64,000 nucleotides of DNA from Thermosediminibacter litoriperuensis (GCF_008124715.1 NZ_VNHO01000010.1:26578-90577); one strand, 5' to 3'; counted from the first letter of the stretch, positions 32,270 through 42,272 are shown. Made by a program: numbers and translations. Notes: generated by a model from the letters alone, not told the origin.

Positions 32270-33863
32270 GTTATAAGGTTTTAGTATGCGACGATGAAGC
32301 GCTGGAAAGAGAAGTGATCTCCCTGATAATTCAAAAGTCGGGGCTCCCCTTCCACGCTGTGGGAGAAGCCAGAAATGGGTATGAAGCGGTGGAAAAGGCA
32401 AGAGAATTAAAACCCGATGTAATTTTTATGGATATAAAAATGCCGGGGAAAGATGGATTGGCGGCCACCGCGGAGATAAAGGATGTATTGCCTCATGTTA
32501 AGGTGATAATAACGACAGCCTACGACGATTTTGAATTCGCCAAAGAGGCGTTGAGGCTTGGAAGCATAGACTATTTATTAAAACCGATAAGGCCCGAAGA
32601 ATTCATAGCAGTTTTAAATAAGTTGTTGAATCTATTCGAAAAAGAAATGATGAGCAAAAAACAGGAGGAAGAGCTGAAGAAGGCCATCAAAAAAGCGGAA
32701 AAAATGATAAAAGCCGGCATCCTTGCCAGTCTTGTCATGGGAGAAGCTGAGAAAAATGAGGAAAGGGATATATTGCTGAAGCAGGCCCAATTATTGGATA
32801 TCACATTCCTCCCCAATGCCCTTTTGATAGTTGAGCCCAATATCGATGAATTGCATACCGGCGCGGTATATGAAAGGTATAAAGTATTTAAAATTACGGA
32901 AGAACTGATCGGCGATATGAACGAAGTATTTTTACTGAATTTGGGGGAAAGTCTGGTAATCGGCATACAGAAAGAGAAAATAGACCCGCAGGTGTTGGCT
33001 TCGACAATACAAAAAAAGGTTGAAGAAAATACCGACGTTTGCGTCACGATAAGCATCGGTGAAGCTCCAGATATTATCAACAAAACTATTTATGAAGAGA
33101 CAAAAGCCAATGCCCGCCTGGGGAGGTTCTTCTTCGGAGGGAAAATAGTTAATAAGCAGGAAATGGATGATTTAATGAAGTCTACGGAAAAGGCGGACGA
33201 TGAAATGGAAAACCAGTTGCTGGACTATGTCATGATGGCTAATTACCAGGAGGCTTCAAAATTATTCCAGAAAATAATAAAAAATCTGGTCATAAAAAGC
33301 AGAGGTTCGCTGCTTTTCTGTCAGACCCGGATTGCAGAAATAATGCTACTGATTTGGAGGAGTGTAAGACAACTGGGATGGGTCGATAATAACAATTCTC
33401 ACCTTTATTTCAATTATTTAAAAAAATTATCAAAAGCTCAATCCTTATACGCTCTTACCGAATGCTGCAGGAATTATTTGAGCGACGTGTTTGTTCTGAA
33501 TAATAATTTAAAGAAAAAAATGGCATTGTCAATCTGGTGGTCAAGTATGTCAATGAAAACTATGACAAAGATTTAAAGCTAAAAGATATAACAAAGATGG
33601 TATATTTAAATTCGGAATATTTCAGTCGCTTATTTAAGAAAGAAGTGGGGTGTACTTATGCGGAATACCTCACACGGGTCAGAATCGAAGCTGCCAGGAA
33701 ATACCTGTCAAATCCTGCTCTCACGATAGCCGATGTGGCCAAAAAGATCGGCTATCAGGACCCGAATTATTTCAGCAAAGTATTTAAAAAAGTGGTAGGG
33801 GTTAGCCCCACTGAATATAGGTTGAGCTTAGGGATGACACAAAACGAACAGCCCAGCATATAA
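32266..33863 (+). pseudogene. CheY-AraC type response regulator, frameshifted at an A7 run
   Basis: The first frame (to 33576) contains a receiver domain (VCDDEALEREV, phospho-acceptor Asp in VIFMDIKMPG, Lys in LLKPIRPEE) and a long middle region. The AraC helix-turn-helix is in another frame (to 33863): DITKMVYLNSEYFSRLFKKE and IADVAKKIGYQDPNYFSKVF. Adding one A to the seven at 33514-33520 would join them into one protein of about 532 residues (...KKKNGIVNLVVKYVNENYD). It pairs with the PocR kinase and would control the pdu operon. The break may be real, phase-variable or a sequencing error. Confidence 0.8.
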
Positions 33864-33881
33864 CAGGGCTGTTCGTTTTTT
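33841..33881 (+). terminator. Terminator of the two-component system
   Basis: AAAACGAACAGCCC (33841-33854) pairs with GGGCTGTTCGTTTT (33866-33879), loop 11 nt, followed by more T. It overlaps the response-regulator stop codon. The symmetric A/T flanks would also serve the minus-strand debris. Confidence 0.85.
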
Positions 33882-33902
33882 CTTATTTGGGATGTTTACT
33901 GC

Positions 33903-34030
33903 TTAAACCATTGCGAAGAGGAAAAATCCTCCGAGCACCCCGCCCAGTAGACCGCTAAGGACCGGCTCCCAGTCTATCTTCTTACCTTCCATCAGATCCG
34001 CTAGGGTAAACCTCCGCTCATCTGGGGTTC
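33903..34030 (-). pseudogene. 3' fragment of a small membrane-protein gene
   Basis: A frame ending at TAA 33903-33905 reads RTPDERRFTLADLMEGKKID, then WEPVLSGLLGGVLGGFFLFAMV. It has one clear hydrophobic span. ATG 33992 would give only 29 residues. It seems to be the tail of a longer protein that has lost its frame. Confidence 0.45.
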
Positions 34031-34207
34031 TTACATCAGCCCGATGCCGTGGTTCAAAAGCCATATGGTACCAACTATGAAAAAGCCGGCCAGGACTCCT
34101 CCGAAGCTCTTGTATTCATCGGCCAATTTGCCCCATACCAGGCCGATAACCAGCGGGAAAATAATATCCCCGAAAATAGTGGTCAGCACGTGCTGCCATG
34201 TCCACAT
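34031..34207 (-). CDS. 58-residue small membrane protein, possibly a surviving fragment
   Basis: An open frame from ATG 34207 to TAA 34031 encodes two hydrophobic spans (about 12-26 and 36-54) around VWGKLADEYKSFGG. A weak GAGAGG lies upstream. It is the only unbroken frame in the 33903-34602 block. I cannot assign a family. It may be a fragment of a decayed membrane complex. Confidence 0.4.
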   Translation of the reverse strand: MWTWQHVLTTIFGDIIFPLVIGLVWGKLADEYKSFGGVLAGFFIVGTIWLLNHGIGLM

Positions 34208-34602
34208 TACACATCATTCCTCTCGCAGCGTATAGGAGATAACCGGCCAGCGTCGCTCCGGCGAGCTGCAGGAATATGGTCATCAGTGCACCGCCAAGTT
34301 AGCACCGTGGAAGATACCGTAAGCTATCCTGACGAGGCCCTTTACCGGGTCGAGCACCACGGTCCCGCCGAGCAGGGCCGAAAGCCATACCGATAGGGCC
34401 ATATCCACCCAGGCGCCGCCGCCCTTGTTGGGTATACTGCCGGCATAGTGATTTACCAGCCAGCCCGTCGTTATTATGATTCCAGCCGCGAGCCAGCCGC
34501 CAGCCAGTTCCACCGGGCCAGGCATGAGGGCCATATGGTAAATACTCCGAAGCCTACAAAGGCACCGGTACACATACCCGCGAGAATTCGCCTTAAACTC
34601 AT
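34208..34602 (-). pseudogene. Frameshifted small membrane-protein gene
   Basis: A good start (ATG 34602 with GGAGG at 34610-34614) opens MSLRRILAGMCTGAFVGFGV, then the frame breaks near 34545. The sequence resumes in another frame with VELAGGWLAAGIIITTGWLV and GGGAWVDMALSVWLSALLGG. It breaks again near 34285 and continues with TIFLQLAGATLAGYLLYAA. At least two indels are needed to restore one protein of about 125 residues with four spans. The family is unrecognised. Confidence 0.55.
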
Positions 34603-34903
34603 TTTCTTACCTCCCCGAAAATACAAAGTTTGTGTTCTAGAATGTTTGTACCACCTCCCGTAGAATTATTCATCAATCGGTAGGGCAGATTCAATTCAAA
34701 TATTCTTTATTTTTGGGATTCGGGTTTAAATTCCTCTGAAAAAATATGACTTGGGTGTCTGGATTTTTTTGTACTGAGTTTTTTAAAAGGATTACCGGCT
34801 CTCAAAAAAATGCAGTATCCAGGTCGATTTAATCCAGAGGGATAATGACGGAATTGCAGAAAAGATGTTCTATAGAAATTTAAATTTCGGAGGTGTTTAT
34901 TCA
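34603..34903 (+). other. Intergenic region before the pdu operon
   Basis: About 300 nt hold no gene. GGATT occurs several times with flanking T or A runs (around 34717, 34761 and 34789), which could be binding sites for the AraC-type regulator, but spacing is irregular. I saw no sigma-54 promoter and no cobalamin riboswitch (no B12-box). Confidence 0.3.
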
Positions 34904-35182
34904 ATGAACGGAGAAGCGCTAGGCATGGTAGAGACCAGAGGTTTGATCCCCGCCATAGAGGCGGCAGATGCTATGGTGAAGGCTGCAAATGTCAAGCTTG
35001 TGGGGTATGAAAAAATAGGATCCGGTCTGGTAACCGTCATGGTCCGGGGCGATGTGGGTGCGACCAAGGCGGCTACCGATGCGGGTGCAGCCGCGGCCAG
35101 AAAAGTGGGAGAGGTTGTTTCGGTCCATGTCATTCCGCGGCCTCACAGCGATGTGGAAAAAATCCTTCCGAAATCAGAGTAA
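34904..35182 (+). CDS. pduA: BMC-H shell protein (PduA-like)
   Basis: The 92-residue single BMC domain ([50 protein letters not shown]) forms hexameric facets of the microcompartment. ATG 34904 with CGGAGGTG is preferred over ATG 34865. It is the first gene of the operon, as in known pdu loci. It is the only short BMC-H here, so it probably is the main facet protein; a separate pduJ is absent. Confidence 0.92.
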   Translation: MNGEALGMVETRGLIPAIEAADAMVKAANVKLVGYEKIGSGLVTVMVRGDVGATKAATDAGAAAARKVGEVVSVHVIPRPHSDVEKILPKSE

Positions 35183-35214
35183 TAAAATAGTGCCGCGTAA
35201 GGAGGTGGCATAAA

Positions 35215-35994
35215 GTGGATGAATTGACGATAAAAAAGCTGGTGAAAGAGATAATCGGTAAGGTGGACTCGGAAGAGAAAAAGCCGGTATGCCCCGCCGT
35301 AACAAATCCGGGCGTTACGGAATTTGTGGGCACGGCTATCGGCGACACCATAGGCCTTGTTATTGCAAACATCGATTCCAAGCTGCTGGAGAAAACGGGG
35401 TTAGATAAGAGGTTCCGCTCTATAGGCATTTTGGGAGGCAGGACGGGAGCGGGGCCGCAAATAATGGCCGCTGATGAAGCTGTAAAGGCCACGAATACCG
35501 AGATAGTGGCTGTTGAACTGGCCAGAGACACTAAAGGCGGGGCCGGACACGGTTCGCTGATTATTTTCGGCGCCGAAGAGGTGTCCGACGCTCGTAGAGC
35601 AGTGGAAGTGGCTTTAAAAGAATTGCCCAGAACCTTCGGCGACGTTTATGTGAATGATGCAGGGCACCTGGAATTTCAATATACCGCCAGAGCAAGTTAT
35701 GCCATTGAAAAGGCTTTCGGAGCTCCCCTGGGCAAGGCCTTCGGCCTTATAGTCGGAGCGCCGGCGGCCATTGGTGTGGTGTGCTGCGATACGGCCGTAA
35801 AGGCAGCGGAAGTTGATATAGTCGGATATGCTAGCCCGGCCAAGGGCACCAGTTTTACCAATGAGGCCATTCTATTTCTCTCCGGCGAGTCAGGGGCTGT
35901 AAGGCAGGCTTTGATAGCAGCCCGCGAAATCGGCAAAAAACTGCTGGCCACGTTGGGCGAAGAGCCGAAGTCGCTGGGTACGCCGTACATCTAA
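35215..35994 (+). CDS. pduB: Tandem-BMC shell protein PduB
   Basis: At 259 residues with two BMC folds (LVIANIDSKLLEKTGL and the second about 150-245) this matches PduB trimers. The N-terminal helix DELTIKKLVKEIIGKV precedes the shell domains and may tie cargo to the shell, as described for PduB. GTG 35215 follows AAGGAGG. Confidence 0.9.
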   Translation: MDELTIKKLVKEIIGKVDSEEKKPVCPAVTNPGVTEFVGTAIGDTIGLVIANIDSKLLEKTGLDKRFRSIGILGGRTGAGPQIMAADEAVKATNTEIVAVELARDTKGGAGHGSLIIFGAEEVSDARRAVEVALKELPRTFGDVYVNDAGHLEFQYTARASYAIEKAFGAPLGKAFGLIVGAPAAIGVVCCDTAVKAAEVDIVGYASPAKGTSFTNEAILFLSGESGAVRQALIAAREIGKKLLATLGEEPKSLGTPYI

Positions 35995-36018
35995 TCCGGG
36001 AGAGGGGGGAAACGGAAA

Positions 36019-37683
36019 ATGAAGTCTAAGCGCTTCCAGGTGTTGGCCGAGAGGCCGGTAAATAAAGACGGTTTTGTCGCCGAATGGCCGGAAGTTGGAC
36101 TGGTAGCTGTTGAAAGTCCCAATGACCCAAAGCCCAGCATTAAGATAGAAAACGGCAAAATCGTCGAGATGGATGGCAAAAAGAGAGAAGATTTCGACAT
36201 GATAGAACAGTTTATAGCGGACTACGCCATAGATGTCGAAATGGCTGAAAAGGCAATGAAAATGGATAGTGTGGAAATAGCCAGGATGCTGGTGGATATA
36301 AATGTTCCCAGAGAAGAAGTAATAAAAATAACCAGCGGCCTAACGCCAGCCAAGATCGTGGAAGTTGTTAACATGCTCAACGTGGTAGAGATAATGATGG
36401 CAATTCAAAAGATGCGAGCTAGGAAAAGGCCGGGCAACCAGTGCCATGTGACAAACCTGAGAGACAACCCTGTATTGTTAGCGGCTGATGCCGCGGAAGC
36501 GGCGCTGAGAGGTTTTGATGAGGAAGAGACCACTGTGGGCATCACCAGGTATGCGCCTTTCAACGCGCTGGCACTTCTCGTAGGCTCTCAAACCGGGCGG
36601 GGTGGCGTGCTGACCCAGTGCGCTCTCGAAGAGGCCTTCGAACTCACCATCGGCATGAGGGGATTTACGTCCTATGCCGAGACCATTTCCGTATATGGCA
36701 CGGAACAGGTTTTTGTAGACGGAGACGACACGCCGTGGTCTAAGGCTTTTCTAGCTTCCGCCTATGCCTCGAGAGGTTTGAAGATGAGGTTTACGTCGGG
36801 TTCGGGGTCCGAAGTTCAGATGGGTTACGCAGAAGGCAAATCGATGCTGTATCTGGAAACTCGCTGCGTCATGATTTCGAAGGGAGCCGGGGTGCAGGGC
36901 TTGCAGAACGGCTCTATAAGCTGTATAGGTGTCCCGGGAGCTGTGCCTTCAGGCATAAGAATAGTGGCAGGCGAAAACCTGATAACTACGATGCTCGATC
37001 TGGAAGTAGCTTCGGGCAGCGATCAGACCTTCTCGCATTCTGATATAAGACGCACGGCCAGGACTCTGCTCCTGATGTTACCGGGTACAGACCTTATTTT
37101 CTCCGGTTACAGCTCCGTTCCCAACTATGACAATATGTTTGCTGGTTCCAATTTTGATATCGAGGATGTGGACGATTATCTTGCCCTCCAGAGGGATTTG
37201 ATGGTGGATGGCGGTCTGAAGCCGGTCACCGAAGAGGAAGTCATCGCGGTTAGGAATAAAGCGGCCAGGGCTTTGCAGGCTGTGTTCAAGAAACTGGGGC
37301 TGCCGCCCATAACCGACGAGGAAGTTGAAGCTGCAACGTATGCTCACGGATCAAAAGATATGCCTTTAAGGGACGTAAACGAAGATTTAAAGGCTGCAAC
37401 AGAAATTATGAACAGAGGAATTCACGGCCTGGACATTGTAAAAGCTCTTGCCGAAAGCGGTTTTAAAGACGTGGCTGAAAATATATTTAACATGCTGAAA
37501 CAGAGGATAGCCGGCGATTACTTGCATACTTCCGCAGTGCTTGACAAAGATTTCAACATCGATTCCGCCGTCAATAACCCCAATGACTATATGGGTCCCG
37601 GTACAGGTTATAGGCTGTCGGCGGAAAGATTGGAAGAAATAAAGAATATTCCGCAGGCGTTAAAACCGGAAGACTTCAAATAA
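36019..37683 (+). CDS. pduC: Coenzyme B12-dependent diol/glycerol dehydratase large subunit
   Basis: The 554-residue protein is a full-length PduC/DhaB1. Recognisable blocks are NQCHVTNLRDNPVLLAADAA, FDEEETTVGITRYAPFNA with the catalytic-site Glu, GAVPSGIRIVAGEN and SDQTFSHSDIRRTARTL. It converts 1,2-propanediol to propionaldehyde (or glycerol to 3-hydroxypropionaldehyde) inside the microcompartment. The diol/glycerol preference cannot be read from sequence. The pdu-type neighbours favour propanediol. Confidence 0.95.
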   Translation: MKSKRFQVLAERPVNKDGFVAEWPEVGLVAVESPNDPKPSIKIENGKIVEMDGKKREDFDMIEQFIADYAIDVEMAEKAMKMDSVEIARMLVDINVPREEVIKITSGLTPAKIVEVVNMLNVVEIMMAIQKMRARKRPGNQCHVTNLRDNPVLLAADAAEAALRGFDEEETTVGITRYAPFNALALLVGSQTGRGGVLTQCALEEAFELTIGMRGFTSYAETISVYGTEQVFVDGDDTPWSKAFLASAYASRGLKMRFTSGSGSEVQMGYAEGKSMLYLETRCVMISKGAGVQGLQNGSISCIGVPGAVPSGIRIVAGENLITTMLDLEVASGSDQTFSHSDIRRTARTLLLMLPGTDLIFSGYSSVPNYDNMFAGSNFDIEDVDDYLALQRDLMVDGGLKPVTEEEVIAVRNKAARALQAVFKKLGLPPITDEEVEAATYAHGSKDMPLRDVNEDLKAATEIMNRGIHGLDIVKALAESGFKDVAENIFNMLKQRIAGDYLHTSAVLDKDFNIDSAVNNPNDYMGPGTGYRLSAERLEEIKNIPQALKPEDFK

Positions 37684-37712
37684 ATAAGACCGGGAAAGGA
37701 GGGTGTAAATTT

Positions 37713-38387
37713 ATGATAAATACGGAAATGGTCGTCGAGGAAGTAGTGAAAGAAGTTTTGAAAAGGTTGGCCGGAGAAAAGGAAACGGTTGCGAAGGACC
37801 ATGCGGTTAATAAGCCCGCGGGCCGGGAACTCCTTTTGGAAGAAATAGGAGAAGCAAAGCCGGGGACCAGGGAAGAAGAAGTAGTAATCGGCATTTCTCC
37901 AGCCTTTGGAGTTAAATTTTATGAAAATATCACCGGAATTCCTCTGGGGGACATATTGAGAGAAATAATGGCGGGTATTGCCGAAGAGGGGCTGAATGCG
38001 AGGGTGATCCGCGTCAGACACACCGCCGATGTGGCCTTCATCGGCCATACTGCAGCAAAACTTTCCGGTTCGGGTGTAGGCATAGGGTTGCAGTCGAGGG
38101 GAACCGCCGTAATACATCACAAGGACTTGCAGCCTTTAAATAACCTGGAGCTGTTCCCGCAGTGCCCTGTTTTAACCCTTGAAACATACAGGACAATAGG
38201 GAAAAATGCAGCCCTGTACGCCAAAGGCGAGTCCCCTACGCCGGTCCCGGTGATGAACGACCAGATGGCCAGGCCTAAGTTTCAGGCCAAAGCGGCTGTT
38301 ATGCATAATTTTGAGACGCAGTATGTAAAGCCCGGTTTGAAGCCCGTAGAGATGAAAGTTTCCTTTAGCAAAGGAGGTGCCAATTGA
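37713..38387 (+). CDS. pduD: Diol dehydratase medium subunit
   Basis: The 224-residue protein starts with an amphipathic helix (MVVEEVVKEVLKRLAG), the kind of encapsulation peptide that targets PduCDE to the shell interior. The catalytic core follows (IGISPAFGVKFYENITGIP, GIAEEGLNARVIRVRHTADV, GIGLQSRGTAVIHHKDL) and contacts the B12 base-on cofactor. Confidence 0.94.
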   Translation: MINTEMVVEEVVKEVLKRLAGEKETVAKDHAVNKPAGRELLLEEIGEAKPGTREEEVVIGISPAFGVKFYENITGIPLGDILREIMAGIAEEGLNARVIRVRHTADVAFIGHTAAKLSGSGVGIGLQSRGTAVIHHKDLQPLNNLELFPQCPVLTLETYRTIGKNAALYAKGESPTPVPVMNDQMARPKFQAKAAVMHNFETQYVKPGLKPVEMKVSFSKGGAN

Positions 38388-38902
38388 TGATAGACGAAAA
38401 AGCGCTAGAGGAAATTGTCCGGCAGGTTCTGGAAGAGCTGGGCGGCCATAAAAAGCAAGCGAAGGCGGAAACAAAAAGGGATGAAGGCCTGGATCCCAAA
38501 CGCGACTTTCCGCTGTCTAAAAAGAGGCCGGAACTATTGAAATCGGCCACGGGGAAAAATTTCAGCAGCATAACGTTGGAGGAAGCTCTTAAAGGGAATA
38601 TTAAGGCGGAGGATTTTAGAATATCATCCGAGACCCTGCTGATGCAGGCTGAGATTGCGGAAAAGGTCGGGAGAAAACAGTTCGCCAATAATTTGAGGAG
38701 GGCTGCGGAACTTTCCAGGGTGCCCGATGAAAGGATACTGGAGATATACAATGCCCTGAGACCTTACAGGTCGACGAAAGAAGAGCTTCTGGCTATCGCC
38801 GATGATTTGCAGAATAAATATAATGCACCCACGTGCGCAGCTTTTGTGAGGGAAGCGGCTGAAGTATACGAGCGCAGGAGAAGATTAAAGGGAATGGAAT
38901 AA
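38387..38902 (+). CDS. pduE: Diol dehydratase small subunit
   Basis: The 171-residue protein has an N-terminal amphipathic helix (IDEKALEEIVRQVLEELGG), probably a second encapsulation signal, then the PduE core (PLSKKRPELLKSATGKNF, LLMQAEIAEKVGR, ALRPYRSTKEELLAIADDL). ATG 38387 overlaps the pduD stop, and AAGGAGGTG fits it; TTG 38384 is possible. Confidence 0.93.
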   Translation: MIDEKALEEIVRQVLEELGGHKKQAKAETKRDEGLDPKRDFPLSKKRPELLKSATGKNFSSITLEEALKGNIKAEDFRISSETLLMQAEIAEKVGRKQFANNLRRAAELSRVPDERILEIYNALRPYRSTKEELLAIADDLQNKYNAPTCAAFVREAAEVYERRRRLKGME

Positions 38903-38935
38903 TATCGCAATAAGATAAGTAATGGAGGCAGTGCC

Positions 38936-40753
38936 ATGATTATCGCAGGTGTCGACATTGGCAACAGCACTACGGAAATAGCCCTAGCGAGGATAGTAAA
39001 CAACAGGCCGGAATTTATAGCAAGCGGCATTGCAAAGACTACCGGGATTAAAGGCACGGAAGACAACGTACTGGGAATCAGACTTGCCCTGGAGAGAGCC
39101 GTTGAAAGGGCCAGAATAGATATGAAAGAAGTAAAACTACTGCGGTTGAATGAAGCTACACCAGTGATATCCGATGTCGCTATGGAAGCCATCACGGAAA
39201 CTGTAATTACCGAATCCACGATGATTGGGCATAATCCGTCGACACCGGGGGGAATTGGGGTGGGGGTAGGTATTACTACCCCCATATTCGATATCAACTC
39301 CAGAAAACCCGGTGAAAAGGTGATCCTGGTAATCCCGAAAAATGTTGATTTCGAGGATGCTGCGAAAAAGATAAACGAAGCCCTTTCAAGAGGGGTCGAT
39401 GTTAAGGGTGCTATTGTTCAAAAGGACGATGGAGTATTAATATCCAATAGGTTAATAAAGAAAATTCCCATCGTCGATGAGGTGTCGCTCATCGAAAAGG
39501 TGCCTTTGAATATGCCGGCCTGCATTGAGGTAGCCGAACCCGGGTTTACTATCAAAACCCTCTCGAACCCTTACGGAATAGCCTCAGTGTTTAACTTAAC
39601 ACCTGAAGAGACGAAAAATATAATCCCTATCGCCAGAGCTCTGATAGGGAACCGCTCGGCCGTAGTCATAAAAACGCCTCGGGGCGACGTAAAGGAGAGG
39701 AAAATCCCTGCGGGCCAGATTAAGCTGAAGGGGAAAAACGGCACCCAAGTGGTCGACCTGGAAGAAGGTGCCGATAAAGTTATGCAGGCTTTGGAGCAGG
39801 TCTGGCCTTTGATCGATGTGGAAGGTACCCCATCCACCAATGTAGGAGGGCTTATTGCCAGAGTTAAAGAAGTGATGGGGCAGGTCACCTACCAGGATAT
39901 AAGGGAAATCAAAATTCAGGACATACTGGCCGTGGATATTCTGGTGCCTCAAAGGGTGACAGGCGGAATAGCCGATGAGTTTTTCACCGAGGATGCGGTG
40001 GCCGTAGCAGCTATGGTAAAAAGCTCAAAACTGCCCATGGAGAAAATCGCCGAAAAGGTGGAGAGAGAATTAAATATTCCGGTAGAAATAGCAGGTGTCG
40101 AGGCCAATATGGCCATATTGGGGGCCTTGACTACACCCGGAACCGATGTCCCCGTAGCCGTTCTGGATCTAGGCGGTGGGTCTACCGATGCAGCTTTCAT
40201 GAACAGGAAAAGGGAAGTGGTCAGTATCCATATGGCAGGAGCCGGGGAAATGGTGAATATGATAATAGCCGCGGAATTGGGCATTTCCGATAAACAATTG
40301 GCTGAGGACATCAAGCGCTACCCGGTGGCGAAGGTGGAGAGCTTATTTTCCATAAGGATGGAAGACGGCACCGTTAGATTTTTCGAAAAGCCCCTGGACC
40401 CGGAGACTTTTGCGAGGGTATGCCTGTTGAAGGAAGGAAAACTGGTCCCGCTTCCGCCGGATCTGCAGCTGGAGAAAGTAAGGGAAGTGAGGAGAAAAGC
40501 AAAACAAAAGGTATTTGTGTCGAATGCGGTGCGGGCTCTTTCAAAAGTGGCACCTTCGGGTAACCTCAGGTTGATAGATTTTGTAATAATGGTAGGAGGT
40601 TCCGCACTGGACTTCGAGATCCCTGAGATGATTTCGGAAGCCCTGGCCGGTTACGGGATTGTTGCCGGCAGAGGCGAGATCAGAGGCAGTGAGGGACCGC
40701 GCAATGCGGTGGCGACCGGATTGGTGCTTTCGGGGTGGGAAGGGACGCCATGA
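38936..40753 (+). CDS. pduG: Diol dehydratase reactivase large subunit
   Basis: The 605-residue protein is an actin-fold ATPase with VDIGNSTTEIALA near the N terminus and AVLDLGGGSTDAAFM as the second phosphate loop. Together with PduH it exchanges damaged cobalamin for intact coenzyme in the dehydratase. It ends in an ATGA overlap with pduH. Confidence 0.94.
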   Translation: MIIAGVDIGNSTTEIALARIVNNRPEFIASGIAKTTGIKGTEDNVLGIRLALERAVERARIDMKEVKLLRLNEATPVISDVAMEAITETVITESTMIGHNPSTPGGIGVGVGITTPIFDINSRKPGEKVILVIPKNVDFEDAAKKINEALSRGVDVKGAIVQKDDGVLISNRLIKKIPIVDEVSLIEKVPLNMPACIEVAEPGFTIKTLSNPYGIASVFNLTPEETKNIIPIARALIGNRSAVVIKTPRGDVKERKIPAGQIKLKGKNGTQVVDLEEGADKVMQALEQVWPLIDVEGTPSTNVGGLIARVKEVMGQVTYQDIREIKIQDILAVDILVPQRVTGGIADEFFTEDAVAVAAMVKSSKLPMEKIAEKVERELNIPVEIAGVEANMAILGALTTPGTDVPVAVLDLGGGSTDAAFMNRKREVVSIHMAGAGEMVNMIIAAELGISDKQLAEDIKRYPVAKVESLFSIRMEDGTVRFFEKPLDPETFARVCLLKEGKLVPLPPDLQLEKVREVRRKAKQKVFVSNAVRALSKVAPSGNLRLIDFVIMVGGSALDFEIPEMISEALAGYGIVAGRGEIRGSEGPRNAVATGLVLSGWEGTP

Positions 40754-41106
40754 GAGTGTACGAGGAGATAAAGCCTACGGTGGTTATTTACTGCGAAGAC
40801 GAAAACGCCGGCAATGCCTGCTTAAACCGGATATGTGAAGGGCTAGAGGAAGAAGGAGTTCCCTTTGAAGTAACGATAGCAACCGGGGATGAGCCGGAGT
40901 TTATGGCCCAAAAAGCTTCCAGGGAGTCCAGAATAGGAATAGGCATTTTTCTCGGCAAGGACGGAACCTGCCTTCTGCAGCATACCAAAATGCCCTACAA
41001 CATGCCTATAATGAAAATCCACGGGAAATTGGCGGAAGCAGACGACTACAGGCGGTTGGGGGCGAATGCAGCGCGGCTCGCTAAAAATATACCTTTGAGC
41101 TTTTAA
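40750..41106 (+). CDS. pduH: Diol dehydratase reactivase small subunit
   Basis: The 118-residue protein matches the small reactivase subunit ([31 protein letters not shown]). It swaps places with PduD during reactivation in known systems. ATG 40750 overlaps the pduG stop; a GTG at 40735 is less likely because GGAAGGG is spaced for the ATG. Confidence 0.9.
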   Translation: MRVYEEIKPTVVIYCEDENAGNACLNRICEGLEEEGVPFEVTIATGDEPEFMAQKASRESRIGIGIFLGKDGTCLLQHTKMPYNMPIMKIHGKLAEADDYRRLGANAARLAKNIPLSF

Positions 41107-41126
41107 TCGAGGAGGGAGGGGAGAGC

Positions 41127-41597
41127 TTGAAAAAAGACGGAGCTTTGGGCTTGGTGGAAACCGTAGGGCTCGTAGCCGCTATAGAGGCAGCAGATGCAGG
41201 TTCAAAGGCAGCCGATGTGAAACTTATCGGCTACGAACTGGCCAGAGGGGGTGGATTGACTACAGTTAAATTCACCGGGGATGTGGCGGCGGTAAAAGCT
41301 GCTGTGGATGCTGCTAAAGCAGCGGCCGAGAGAGTGGGGCGAGTCTACGCCGTCCACGTCATTCCTAGGCCCGCGGATCAGATCAGGCCATTGTTCGGAG
41401 AAAAAGAAGAAAAGGATTACAAAGGAAAAAAGGAAGAGGATGGGGAGCCGGAAGAGACGGCTGGGTATAAAGAGCAGGAATCCCGGGAGGATATTGCAGA
41501 CTCCAAAGAACCAAGCTGCAATATATGCAAAGATCCCGTTTGCCCCAGAAAGAAAGGAGAACCCCGCAGCTACTGCATTCACTATAAAAAAAGATAA
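41127..41597 (+). CDS. pduK: BMC-H protein with C-terminal cysteine-rich extension (PduK-like)
   Basis: A BMC-H domain (about 1-92, [20 protein letters not shown]) is followed by a highly charged linker and a small cysteine module [20 protein letters not shown]. The four cysteines could hold a metal or Fe-S cluster, as suggested for PduK. TTG 41127 follows a GGAGGGAGGGG run. It may be a minor facet with a redox or tethering role. Confidence 0.88.
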   Translation: MKKDGALGLVETVGLVAAIEAADAGSKAADVKLIGYELARGGGLTTVKFTGDVAAVKAAVDAAKAAAERVGRVYAVHVIPRPADQIRPLFGEKEEKDYKGKKEEDGEPEETAGYKEQESREDIADSKEPSCNICKDPVCPRKKGEPRSYCIHYKKR

Positions 41598-41633
41598 AAT
41601 TCCGGCTAAACTCTTGCCGATGAGGTGAATGAT

Positions 41634-42272
41634 GTGCTTGATAATTTGGACCTGCAGGATATAGTGCAAAAAGTTAAGGAAAAATTATACAGCATCAACA
41701 AATTTCCAGAAGTTATTATCAATGTGTCCGCAAGGCACGTGCACCTTTCAAAAGAACATCTGGAAATGCTGTTTGGGAAAAATTATAAATTGACTCCCCT
41801 GAGGGAACTGATGCAACCTGGGGAATTTGCCTCCAAAGAGACGGTCATTTTGGTAGGCCCCAAGGGGATTATCCAAAATGTGAGGGTTTTGGGTCCTATT
41901 AGAAAGAAAACCCAGGTGGAAATTTCAAAAACTGATGGTTTTGTTTTGGGAATAGATCCTGTTGTGAGAGATTCGGGAAATCATGAAGGCTCTTCGGGGT
42001 GTATCCTCGTAGGGCCCGTAGGCGGTATAAGGATTGAAGAGGGAGTTATTGCAGCCATGAGGCATATACATATGCCCACCCGGTTTGCTGAAAAATACGG
42101 GATTAAAGACAGGAGTTTTTTAAAAGTTTTGGTGGAGGGCGAAAGAAAAGTTGTCTTTGACAAAGTGCTGGCAAGAGTTTCCGACCATTTCGTCCTCGAG
42201 ATGCATATAGATACCGACGAAGCCAATGCAGCCGGAGTCAGGAGCGGGGACAAAGGTTTTTTGATTCTATAA
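41634..42272 (+). CDS. pduL: Phosphate propanoyltransferase PduL
   Basis: The protein has two PduL domains with zinc-binding histidines in VSARHVHLS and RHIHMPTR. It converts propionyl-CoA and phosphate to propionyl-phosphate, recycling CoA inside the shell. The N terminus (LDLQDIVQKVKEKLYS) looks like an encapsulation helix. GTG 41634 is favoured by GATGAGG; GTG 41625 is the alternative. Confidence 0.93.
   Translation: MLDNLDLQDIVQKVKEKLYSINKFPEVIINVSARHVHLSKEHLEMLFGKNYKLTPLRELMQPGEFASKETVILVGPKGIIQNVRVLGPIRKKTQVEISKTDGFVLGIDPVVRDSGNHEGSSGCILVGPVGGIRIEEGVIAAMRHIHMPTRFAEKYGIKDRSFLKVLVEGERKVVFDKVLARVSDHFVLEMHIDTDEANAAGVRSGDKGFLIL

Noticed and set aside
34603-34903. Cobalamin riboswitch before the pdu operon
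   Set aside because: Looked for the B12-box and surrounding conserved loops and found none.
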